From the NCBI RefSeq assembly GCF_000741575.1, contig NZ_JGYV01000011.1:19821-83820 (forward strand): DNA of 64,000 nt, given 5' to 3'. Every line of letters starts with the position of its first letter. Position 1 is the first letter of the stretch. The translations under genes and the position numbers were made by a program. The notes below the pieces were generated by a model. It was not told the DNA's origin, did not search any database, and saw nothing but the letters and a program-made list of their open reading frames with translations. Below are positions 19,264 to 27,127 of this stretch, one piece after another. The stretch is from Bifidobacterium cuniculi. GTDB taxonomy: Bacteria > Actinomycetota > Actinomycetes > Actinomycetales > Bifidobacteriaceae.

Positions 19264-19920
19264 ATGGCTGACGACAAGGTGAAGGAGACGCCGCAGGAGG
19301 CGCAGACCGACGACGCCAACGAGGTCGAGGCCGTCGAGTCGGCGACCGAGGTCGTAGCGGAGTCCGACGGTCAGGGCGACGGCGTGGTCGAGGGTGTCGA
19401 GGAGGTCGACACCACGGCGGACGACGGTGGCGAGGAGGCCGAAGACGGCAAGGCTGCCCAAGGGCCCACGGAAGCGGACGAGGAGACCAAGGCGGCCGCC
19501 CGCAAGGCGCGCGGCGACGAGGATGACGAGCCGGCCGACAAGCGCTTTACCGACGACGGCAACCCCACCCTCGAGGAGGCCGCCACCTACGCCGAAGACG
19601 ATGAGATCCCGATGGGCAAGATCCAGGACGTGCTCAACGCCACCCTGGACAGCAAGGACATGAGCCCGCAGATGCGTCGCCTCATGCAGCGCCAGGCGGA
19701 CAACACCAAGCGCGTGCAGGAAAGCATCAAGGGCACCAAGGCCAACCCGAGCTGGTACGTGCCGCTGTTCTGCGTACTCATGGTGATCGGCCTGGTGTGG
19801 GCCGTGGTGTTCTACCTGACCGGCAACCAGTACCCGATCCCCGGCATCGGCTTCTGGAACCTGCTGATTGCCTTCGCCTTCATCCTGGCCGGCTTCATCA
19901 TGACGGTGTGGTGGAAGTAG
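19264..19920 (+). CDS. crgA: CrgA cell-division protein with long acidic N-terminal extension
   Basis: 218 residues. The C-terminal 60 residues (NPSWYVPLFCVLMVIGLVWAVVFYL, then YPIPGIGFWNLLIAFAFILAGFIMT) are the two-helix CrgA domain, which helps assemble the divisome with FtsZ, FtsI and CwsA. The first 150 residues are Glu/Asp/Ala-rich and probably disordered. Streptomyces and mycobacterial CrgA are about 84-93 residues, so this extension more than doubles the size. GGAGAAG lies just upstream of ATG 19264. Its stop is 9 bases from the convergent tnpB end, so the IS607 element and defence island begin right here. Confidence 0.88.
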   Translation: MADDKVKETPQEAQTDDANEVEAVESATEVVAESDGQGDGVVEGVEEVDTTADDGGEEAEDGKAAQGPTEADEETKAAARKARGDEDDEPADKRFTDDGNPTLEEAATYAEDDEIPMGKIQDVLNATLDSKDMSPQMRRLMQRQADNTKRVQESIKGTKANPSWYVPLFCVLMVIGLVWAVVFYLTGNQYPIPGIGFWNLLIAFAFILAGFIMTVWWK

Positions 19921-19924
19921 AGGG

Positions 19925-20135
19925 TTGTTCAGGATGAGGTAGTTGCGGTTCCTGCCGCAGCCGCGTCGTAACACTGGCCCAGCTGTCGGCCGGGGGTTGC
20001 GCGCTTCCTTTTACCCTGAACAGTTGCCGTCGCCATGCCGCTTGACGGGGTTGGTGCCGTCCGCTCCGTATGGAAGGATACCGGCCCCTTGCCGGTTCCT
20101 GACAATGCTTCATGTGCGGCACCCGAGTGCCGCTT
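19925..20135 (-). ncRNA. Candidate TnpB guide RNA (omega RNA) scaffold
   Basis: IS605/IS607 elements encode a guide RNA overlapping the 3' end of tnpB. Here, beyond the last zinc-ribbon codons, the minus strand has several strong hairpins: GCGGCAC/GTGCCGC (20116-20133), ACCGGC/GCCGGT near 20080-20097, and GCGG/CCGC near 19944-19957. These fall where translation continues as a low-complexity tail, which fits RNA rather than protein constraint. The exact ends are inferred. The element end, and hence the guide, would run into crgA. Confidence 0.35.
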
Positions 20136-21573
20136 CTGTATCAGTTTGGGGCGCTTCGGCGTGGGGCGTCCCTTCTTCGGGGTCGGCCGTACGTGCTTGT
20201 GGCCGAGATAGGCGCATCCGCGTTTGGCGATGTTGATGGCCGAACCGTAGTCGCGCGGCACGGTGCGATGGCATCGTGGGCATTCGTATTCGCGGTTCCT
20301 GCCCAGATTGCCGATACGCGTGTTGCACCATGGGCACGTGTCGGACGTGTGCGCGGGATTGACCTTGACGACGCGCTGGCCGCGTTTGGCCGCCACGTGG
20401 TCGAGCTTGTCGAGCTGGCTGCCGTGACGGAACTCGTAGCGGCCCGCGTTGTCGAACGGGTCGAGTCTCTCGACCGCGACCAGTTCGCCCGGCTTGGCGT
20501 GGTCGAGCATGTCATGCGCGTAGCGCCAGTCCAAGATTTCCTTGATACGGTACATCTTGTCGCGCAACGCGAGTGACTGGACGTAGAGGTTCGCCCACTT
20601 GGGATGCGCGGCCACGTCCGCCGGATTGTCCGGGTCGGATGCGCGCTGCCATGGCATGAGCCGGTCGAGCCTGTCCAAGCAGCGCCGGTATTGCACGTAG
20701 ATGCGTTCGAGCTTGTCCTGCTGGCGCTTCGTGTTCCTACTGACCACGAGGGGACGACTGACGTGTCCGTTGCAGGATAGGCGCGTGCCGCTGATGCCGC
20801 CATGCCAGTCCGCGTTCAGGTCGAACCCGACCGCATGCGCACTCTTGGACACGTCCTGCATGAGTGGACGCAGCACGAATACAACCACATCGAATACGAT
20901 ATTGCCCGTGGAATCCTTGCGCATGTCGGGACGGGATACGCGCACCGCGTCGGGGTAACGGGCCGTGAACTGCGCGATGCGTAGCGTGATGTCCACAAAC
21001 CTGTCGGCCACGGCCATGCGCCGGTACGTGACCACGCCCGTATCCGCGTCGAGCTCTCCCCGGCGGCATGAGTTGTCGTTCGACTGGTCGTAGCAGAACC
21101 GCGTGTGCCCGACTACGGGCACCGTGAAATGCCCCTCGTGGTCGAGCACGTTGGTGAACAGGTTGCGGTCGACGTCCTCGCCCAGTTCCTCGCACACGTT
21201 CCCGTAGGTCGCCTTCAACCATCCCACACGGTCGATGCGTCGGCGACACGTTCGCGTGCCTGCCAAGCGGCCACGATGCGCGCCCCTCGCACTGATTGAC
21301 ACGGTTCTGGTGCGACAGGTTACGGAAAACGTCAGGCAAGGATACGAGACGCACGTTCCTGCGTGCCCACTCGTTACCGAACCCACCCGTCTTGGACGGC
21401 AAGTCGAGATTGGCGTGAATCATCGCGTTCTGGCATGTGCGCGCATGGTCCATATGGTTCCAGAACAACGCTTCCATCTCCCACGGCAGCAGTTCGACGC
21501 CCGTGGCCGTATCCACTGCCGACAGTAGAACCAGTCCCGGCACGCCGCATCCGATTCCGTCACGCCCGACCAT
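19929..21573 (-). pseudogene. tnpB: IS607-type TnpB (RNA-guided nuclease), broken by two frameshifts
   Basis: Read with two single-base corrections (about 21290 and 21225), this gives about 548 residues. The N-terminal part (TGVELLPWEMEALFWNHM... LPDVFRNLSHQNRVNQCEG) is in one frame, then ARIVAAWQARERVADASTVWDG in a second, then LKATYGNVCEELG to the end in a third. The RuvC residues survive: Asp in HAVGFDLNADW, Glu in ELVAVERLD and Asp in PRDYGSAINIAKR. So does the zinc ribbon (TCPWCNTRIG ... YECPRCHRT). It overlaps tnpA by 14 bases, the normal IS607 arrangement. If the shifts are real, the nuclease is dead. Confidence 0.8.
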
Positions 21574-22219
21574 CGCCAGCCCCTCTCGCAGGCGACGTGT
21601 CCTTGCCGTCAAGACGCTCGGACGCGCGGTCGAGCAGCAGCTTCTGGTGCTCGATGGAACGCAGCTTGTAGAAGCGACCCGAGAACGAGGCGAGCAACGC
21701 CATGAAATCATCCATCAGCTCGGTGCTCATGCCCTTGTCGCGTTCACCGTCGAGCACGACCAGTTCCACGCCCACGAACCGCAGGTGACGTTCCAAGTAG
21801 GAGGCGCCGAACCGGCTGAACCGGTCACGGGCCGTGACGGCCACCCGGTCGAACATGCCATGCTCCGCATCATCCAACAGGCGAGCCAACCCCTTGCGCC
21901 GCTCGTTCAAGCCGCTGGCACGGTCACGATACACCCTCATCGGGGCGCCGTAAGCGGCTTTCAGCCGTTCCTCCTGCGTGCGCATGCGCGCGGTATTGCC
22001 CTCCGAGTCACGCACGTAGAACACGAGCTCACCGGCGGGCGGCTGCTTGCCTTGTTCCTCGGCAATGAAACGGTCAATCTCCTGCGGCGCGTACACTTTC
22101 TGGCCGCCCGGTGTCAGTTCGTACCTGATGCGGCCCGCAGCCACGAGCAGCTTGAACGTGGACACGGAAATATGCAGCCGGTCAGCCGCCTCGGCACGGC
22201 GAAGATAGGTACGAGCCAT
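21560..22219 (-). CDS. tnpA: IS607-type serine recombinase TnpA
   Basis: 219 residues. An N-terminal MerR-like helix-turn-helix (TYLRRAEAADRLHISVSTFKLLVAAGRI) is followed by a serine-resolvase catalytic domain. It has the active-site segment LVFYVRDSEGN (Arg and Ser present), VYRDRASGLNERRKGLARLLDDAE and RDRFSRFGASYLERHL. IS607 TnpA integrates and excises a circular intermediate with little target specificity. I prefer ATG 22219 with AAGGAG 6 bases upstream; ATG 22225 abuts it. It appears intact although its partner tnpB is broken, so the element may still transpose. Confidence 0.85.
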   Translation of the reverse strand: MARTYLRRAEAADRLHISVSTFKLLVAAGRIRYELTPGGQKVYAPQEIDRFIAEEQGKQPPAGELVFYVRDSEGNTARMRTQEERLKAAYGAPMRVYRDRASGLNERRKGLARLLDDAEHGMFDRVAVTARDRFSRFGASYLERHLRFVGVELVVLDGERDKGMSTELMDDFMALLASFSGRFYKLRSIEHQKLLLDRASERLDGKDTSPARGAGDGRA

Positions 22220-22354
22220 GGGCATCTCCTTCCGTTCCTTCCGTAATCCACATGCTAACATCATTATACACAAATACCACAATTATCCGCAATCAAGCTA
22301 ACAGTAAATCAGGCTCTGTCACCTCATAGGCCCATAGGCCGCATGAGCCTCATA

Positions 22355-22383
22355 AGAAATTGTTCATTTTTTGAACAAAATCT
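22355..22383. repeat. Dispersed 29-base hairpin repeat, copy 2
   Basis: Core TTGTTCA...TGAACAA with a T-rich loop. It is an exact inverted copy of 16309-16337. Here it is not flanked by the extra 21-bp inverted repeat. Confidence 0.85.
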
Positions 22384-22755
22384 AGGAGCGGGGCTTCTGC
22401 CGCGCTATAAGGTGCGTCGGCATATCCGCACTGCGCCGTCCGGCGCCGGGCGCACACTGGCAAGCATGATCAACGCATTGGCCGTGGCCGGCAACATGGT
22501 GCTGGGCCTGGGCGCGTATTGCAGGGCACGGTGTGTGAGGTTCGGGGAGCGTGGGTCGGAAAACCGCCAATGAGGGAATGGTGCGAGCGAAAGCGTCGGC
22601 ATTACCGTGCTGCCCGCTCCCGGGGCAACCCGGAGCGCTTCACCTGATACTTCATGCATGAGTTGCGTGCTTTGCCAGATGAAGCAGCTGCCCCTCCGAC
22701 GCTCCACACACGAGCTGCCTGTTTTGCCCACATCGTCCGCCAGTCAAGCCGCACC

Positions 22756-22786
22756 TTGACGACTCCACCCCGCACTTTGCTACGAT
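22756..22786 (+). promoter_or_regulatory. Candidate promoter of the three-gene module
   Basis: TTGACG (22756-22761) and TACGAT (22781-22786) are separated by 19 bp, slightly long for sigma-70. AAGGAGG stands just before the ATG at 22851. Confidence 0.4.
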
Positions 22787-22850
22787 GCTCCTACCGACGG
22801 CAACCGAGGAGGGCTTGCCACCGTGAGAAGGACCGCGAGAAGGAGGGGCC

Positions 22851-24248
22851 ATGGATATCGCCGTGCAATGCATCCATGGCGTCGCACCTCGTACCGTCAC
22901 CGCCAGGGAAGTGGCCGAATCATACACCGGGAAGGCGCCGACGGCCATCCACTTCGAATGTCCCTACTGTTCACGCCCCGTGACCATCTGTGCCGACGAC
23001 CTTCCCGACGACAACCGCCGTTTCGGCCCGGACCGCCTTGCGCGAAGCACCAACTCCCCGTCTCCGTATTTCCGCCACTGGCGCGCCGACCCCTTCACGC
23101 ACGACTGCCCGTACTACCGCCATGGCAAAGGCGGCGACGCAGAACCGCAGCCACCGGCGATCCCGATGTTCCTGCGCAGGGTCGGCACCACCGAACGCTT
23201 CCGACTGGAGTTCGGCATACGCCGGCGCGGCCGCGGCCTTGCAGCGCGGCTCGATGACGCACATGCCGAACTGACCGTGGATGGACGGCCGACCAGCCTG
23301 GCTGAGCTGGTGCGCGGCCACACGACCATCCCCCTTGCAGACCCCGACCTCCAGCCGTCGCGGCACATCCGCATACCCGCCGAGTGGACGTTCTTCGTCG
23401 GCCGTCCCGAAGACGGCAACGGCGCCTTCCTGTTCACCGACGACTACGGCTCCAACGGCGGCCGCCGCATCGCGAACGGCGGCGCCGTGCATCCCGACTT
23501 CGACTATTACGCCGTCATCGGCCAGTCCGGCGTACGCACCTTGCAGACCGTCTTCGACCAGGCAGAGCGCGTCGGCACCGTCGACTCACCGCGCACCAGA
23601 CTCGCCGTCGTGCGACTGCGGGTGCACTGGTCCTCCCCCAAACGTGACACCGCCGACCGATGGCCGTCCGGCCACGGGTTCCGACTGACCAACTTCAGGA
23701 CGGAAGCCACGCCCGTCTGGCCGCCGCAACTGCGGGCGAACGGCATCGACGAGCCACTGTTCCGCACTGCCATGCAGATATACCAAGCACCTTATATCCG
23801 GTCGGATGACGTCATGGATGCCACCATCGAACCGCACACCCTGACATCCCGCCGTCGTCCTCATGGCCTGCGGGAGGTGGGACTGCTCGGTTTCGGTCAG
23901 CGTCGCCGCCAGCTGCCGACACAGCTGGAGGAGTACTGCTGTTTCCTCAAGACCAGCCAGTACCTGCCCTGGAGCGGCTTCATGGCGGCGCAGACCTATC
24001 CGAGCGGACTGCAGTTGGCGGATGTGCCGGATAATAACGCCTTCACCGAGAATTCCTCCCAAGCGCACCTTCACATACCGCCACCAACGTCTCTGGATTT
24101 GCGCACCGACCTGCGCAGACGTGGCAACCCGCACCTCGACCTTGCCTACGCACGTGTCGGCGCCCCCAGACAGTCACTGATCCCACCGACCCGCATCCTC
24201 GCCCGCCACCGTACCGGAATCCATACCGAGAGAGGGAACGAACCATGA
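22851..24248 (+). CDS. Unknown protein with CoiA-like zinc-binding N-terminus (module gene 1)
   Basis: 465 residues, not assignable to a named family by eye. Residues 37-91 contain C37-x2-C40 followed by FRHW (H76), H84 and C86, a Cys2/His-Cys arrangement like the N-terminal zinc finger of CoiA-type proteins. A predicted beta-rich region follows (RFRLEFGIRRRGRG, DAHAELTVDGRPTSLAEL, FFVGRPEDGNGAFLFTDDYGSNGG). The C-terminus is Pro/Arg-rich. There is no signal peptide or membrane helix. The stop overlaps the start of the next gene (ATGA), so the two products are made together. By location beside BREX I infer a defence role; the sequence alone does not prove it. Confidence 0.7.
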   Translation: MDIAVQCIHGVAPRTVTAREVAESYTGKAPTAIHFECPYCSRPVTICADDLPDDNRRFGPDRLARSTNSPSPYFRHWRADPFTHDCPYYRHGKGGDAEPQPPAIPMFLRRVGTTERFRLEFGIRRRGRGLAARLDDAHAELTVDGRPTSLAELVRGHTTIPLADPDLQPSRHIRIPAEWTFFVGRPEDGNGAFLFTDDYGSNGGRRIANGGAVHPDFDYYAVIGQSGVRTLQTVFDQAERVGTVDSPRTRLAVVRLRVHWSSPKRDTADRWPSGHGFRLTNFRTEATPVWPPQLRANGIDEPLFRTAMQIYQAPYIRSDDVMDATIEPHTLTSRRRPHGLREVGLLGFGQRRRQLPTQLEEYCCFLKTSQYLPWSGFMAAQTYPSGLQLADVPDNNAFTENSSQAHLHIPPPTSLDLRTDLRRRGNPHLDLAYARVGAPRQSLIPPTRILARHRTGIHTERGNEP

Positions 24249-26365
24249 GCAACCCGATCTTCACCAGCGAAAGCGCACGTGCGTCATGGTGCATCTATGA
24301 GTGGAACCGTGACGGCAATGACGGCCACTTCCTTCGCCTGCTGGACCAAGTCACCGATGGTGCCGGGCATACACGCTTCATCTGGGTTGCCGACTATCCG
24401 CGCATCCGCCCGGGCAATGGCGGCAACCCACTGCAACCACCGCAGCTCTACCACCCACGATGCGTCGATCTTGCCCGCAGTGCCAACTCCGATTTCGCAC
24501 TGCTCCGGTGGATACCAAACACCGCAGATCCGTACCGCCCGCGAGTGCTCCTACCGCCCTACGGCATCCATTCACAGGCAGCTCCGCTCTACGAGATCAT
24601 CGACTGCCCGAACGTCGACAATGACACTGGCCTGCGCAACGCCTTGGCCCGCGGCGTCCCCTACCATGGCCAACCTACGGACCGCATACTGCTGCTCTTT
24701 GCCGAGACTTCCGGCACCCTCGAAGCAGCACTGCTGGAACGCAAAGACCTCTCCATCAGCAACAACACACTCCGCCTCGCCAAGACCGCACCATGGTGTG
24801 TCCCACAGATCACCTTGCAGAACGATGACATCCGACGGCTTCCCACCGGACACGGCAATCTTTCCGACCGTCTGGTCTACATCAAACCGACCTTGCCGTC
24901 AGCCACGCGCAAGGTGGTCATACGCCCCTTCAGCGCCTATGCACACGATTACGTGCAATGGTTCTTCCGAACCCAGGCGGCGCTCTCCAAAAGTACCACG
25001 ACGGACGATATGGTCGCCCTGTTGCAGCTCCTGTTGGAATCACCTGACACTCTGGAGGAATTCCTCGGGACACCACCGCCCTCCCGGGACCTCTCGCATT
25101 TCCACCAGGCAATCAAGGCCTGCGTCGAACCGGCAAAGCAGCAGGCGTCGGGCTTCATCTACGAACTGCTCAAACGCGACTCCAAGCTCATGGCGGAGTT
25201 CAAGCGGCAGGCACGGCGAGATATCGCCAAAGTCACCGAGCAGGAAGTCGAACGACGTACCAAACACCTCGAAGACCTCGACAGACAGTGCGCCAGCAAG
25301 GAGCAGGCACTGCACAAACTCGAGCAGCAGGAGTCCCAGGCAAGCGGCCAACTCGTGCGTCGTCGGCAGGAACTCGAAGAAGCCAAGCGCACGCTCGCCC
25401 AACAGGAGGAGCGTCAGCGCGAAGCACTGCAGCAGCTTGAGGAGAACGTCGCCCTCAAGCTCGGGCTGCGCGCACTCGCCAAGCAGACGACGCCCACCGC
25501 TGCAGCCAGCCCGGCATCTTCGCTTCAGTGCACTCCCCTCGCAGCGAAGATGGCCACACGGACGGGGCAGGATCTCACCAGCGCCATCGCACACAATCTC
25601 CGGATGCTCGGCATGGCATCGACCGATGCGACCGGCGACGTCTATCGCCAGCAAACCGAGGCCATGGCCTCGCACTTGCGCCGCACGCTGATCGCCACTC
25701 GCACCCTCTGTGTCGACGGCACCTTGGCCGGCACCGTGGCCAACGCACTGGCCTACGCATTGGGAGGTCAACCCGCACACCATACCGGACTCGCCCCGGA
25801 TTGGCATGACACGAGCGGGCTGGAACACCTGCTGTCCTCTTGCGATGCTTCCGTGGTCATGCTGGACAATGTGTTCGACACGGTCAACGAGGCCGCCCTG
25901 TTCGCATTGGGTCGGCGGGATGCGCGAACACCCGTGGTCGTCATACCGCTGGGTAGCTATGCCAATATCCGTCTGGCCGCACCGGAAATCTGGAACCGTA
26001 TCTTCTTCGTGCCCACGGACGGCTTCGTGGCGCTTCCTGTCGGCAACGGCGTGCCGGAACATGTCAATCATTCGAGTATCAGCGCTCCGCCGATCAGCCA
26101 GAACGTACTCGCCCAGCTTGCCGACCTGCACAAGCGCACATCGCTGGCGGCGAGCGCCCTGACGATGCCGGCCACGATCATGGCCGCACACGCCGGTTCA
26201 CCGGATGCGTTGCAGTGGATATTGCCGCATCTGTGCATCGAAACCTACGCTGCCCACGGCAGCGAGGCGGCACATGAGCTGATCGACCGCCTGCATGCGC
26301 CGGCCCTGACGGCGCAACTGACTGCACTGCTCGAAAGGATCTGCCATGGCAACCACCTTGCTTGA
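24245..26365 (+). CDS. Coiled-coil protein with degenerate McrB-like AAA domain (module gene 2)
   Basis: 706 residues. There are three parts: an N-terminal domain of unknown fold (1-230); a long Glu/Gln-rich coiled coil (about 320-405, RTKHLEDLDRQCASKEQAL...EERQREALQQLEE); and a C-terminal region resembling the McrB AAA+ core. In that core GTLAGTVANALAYALGG occupies the Walker A position without the lysine. LAPDWHDTSGL then matches the McrB PDW(T/H)D element, VVMLDNVFDTVNE matches Walker B with Asn for Glu, and IPLGSYAN and APEIWNRIFF match the sensor region. ATP hydrolysis is therefore doubtful, and binding or scaffolding is more likely. It overlaps gene 3 by 20 bases. Confidence 0.7.
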   Translation: MSNPIFTSESARASWCIYEWNRDGNDGHFLRLLDQVTDGAGHTRFIWVADYPRIRPGNGGNPLQPPQLYHPRCVDLARSANSDFALLRWIPNTADPYRPRVLLPPYGIHSQAAPLYEIIDCPNVDNDTGLRNALARGVPYHGQPTDRILLLFAETSGTLEAALLERKDLSISNNTLRLAKTAPWCVPQITLQNDDIRRLPTGHGNLSDRLVYIKPTLPSATRKVVIRPFSAYAHDYVQWFFRTQAALSKSTTTDDMVALLQLLLESPDTLEEFLGTPPPSRDLSHFHQAIKACVEPAKQQASGFIYELLKRDSKLMAEFKRQARRDIAKVTEQEVERRTKHLEDLDRQCASKEQALHKLEQQESQASGQLVRRRQELEEAKRTLAQQEERQREALQQLEENVALKLGLRALAKQTTPTAAASPASSLQCTPLAAKMATRTGQDLTSAIAHNLRMLGMASTDATGDVYRQQTEAMASHLRRTLIATRTLCVDGTLAGTVANALAYALGGQPAHHTGLAPDWHDTSGLEHLLSSCDASVVMLDNVFDTVNEAALFALGRRDARTPVVVIPLGSYANIRLAAPEIWNRIFFVPTDGFVALPVGNGVPEHVNHSSISAPPISQNVLAQLADLHKRTSLAASALTMPATIMAAHAGSPDALQWILPHLCIETYAAHGSEAAHELIDRLHAPALTAQLTALLERICHGNHLA

Positions 26366-26855
26366 CGTCATGGCCGTCGACCTGCGCCTGATGCGCGCAC
26401 CGCGGGAAGGAGATGGCGATTTCGCCTGCCGACTCGCCTACTCGGCACTGCGGTTCTGGATGCAGGCACACTGCATCGACGACGGCTACGGCGGCGCACT
26501 CGGCATCGCACAGGAGGCGGTGGAGCGCAAGGCGCTGCAGTGGGTGCGGTCCGTGGGGATGGCGTACCCGGAAGTGACCGCGCGGCTCGTGCCGCGGCTG
26601 GTACATGACTACTGCAATGCGCTGGTGGCCGTGGGAGACCTGGCGGTCACCGACGACGGCCTGCTGCGCTGCACGGTGCCGCACGACGTGACGATCGTGC
26701 CGGGCGTGACGACGACGCTGGGGCTGGTGGATCCGTCACAGGAGGATGGCGTGTTGTGCGGGGCGATGGTGGTGCGGGGAAAGGTCGGGAACCTGAATCG
26801 GCTCGGTGGGACGTGGAGGATGCTGTGCGGGTGGGATACAGTGTCACACTGCTGA
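26346..26855 (+). CDS. Unknown small protein (module gene 3)
   Basis: 169 residues, unrecognised. The first half is helical (DFACRLAYSALRFWMQAHCIDD...IAQEAVERKALQWVRSVGMAYPEVTARLVPRLVHDY). The second half looks beta-rich (VAVGDLAVTDDGLLRCTVPHDVTIVPGVTTTLGLVD). GAAAGGA lies 6 bases before ATG 26346, inside the end of gene 2, so it is translationally coupled. The stop lies inside a nested inverted repeat (26842-26892), and the Arg/Gly-rich last 30 residues may be a truncation scar. If a further gene such as a nuclease or helicase once followed, it is no longer here. Confidence 0.65.
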   Translation: MATTLLDVMAVDLRLMRAPREGDGDFACRLAYSALRFWMQAHCIDDGYGGALGIAQEAVERKALQWVRSVGMAYPEVTARLVPRLVHDYCNALVAVGDLAVTDDGLLRCTVPHDVTIVPGVTTTLGLVDPSQEDGVLCGAMVVRGKVGNLNRLGGTWRMLCGWDTVSHC

Positions 26856-26892
26856 CGTCACTGCTGATAGCAGTGTGGTTAGCAGTGTGACA
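26842..26892. repeat. Nested inverted repeat at the end of the three-gene module
   Basis: TGTCACACTGCT (26842-26853) pairs with AGCAGTGTGACA (26881-26892), and inside it CACTGCT (26859-26865) pairs with AGCAGTG (26869-26875). Four copies of the AGCAGTG core lie within 51 bp. It overlaps the stop codon, so it may terminate the operon or bind a regulator. Confidence 0.75.
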
Positions 26893-26926
26893 GTATTGTC
26901 TTCGAGACTTGGGACGTCTTCCCTGA

Positions 26927-27110
26927 TTTCAGAATTCCTGAAAAGATTTCTGAATTCCTGATATTTCCGGATAAATCCTGAAAAGACGAAGCTACCACAC
27001 TTCACCCCTATTCCGAACACGCCTCAAAACACTCGAATTCCAGGAATCTGCTTATAATTTCAGAATCAGGAAAAATTTCAGAATTCCTGATATTTCCAGA
27101 TAAATCCTGG
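26927..27110 (+). promoter_or_regulatory. Repeated palindromic operator and promoter of the AlbA_2 gene
   Basis: TTTCAGAATTCCTGA or a one-base variant occurs at 26927-26941, 26947-26961 and 27076-27090, with a partial copy at 27058-27070. Copies two and three extend into a common ATATTTCC.GATAAATCCTG tail (to 26980 and 27109). The core TCAG.AATTC.CTGA is an imperfect palindrome. TATAAT lies at 27053-27058 between them. This layout suggests autoregulation by the following gene. Confidence 0.6.
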
Positions 27111-27127
27111 TTCCGAAAGGAATGCAC

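Larger units (their letters stand above)
22220..22850. other. Intergenic region between IS607 and the three-gene module
   Basis: It holds the tnpA promoter side, the left end of the element (not definable, as IS607 elements lack terminal inverted repeats), the dispersed 29-base repeat at 22355-22383, and the module promoter near 22756-22786. No protein-coding frame here is convincing. Confidence 0.5.
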
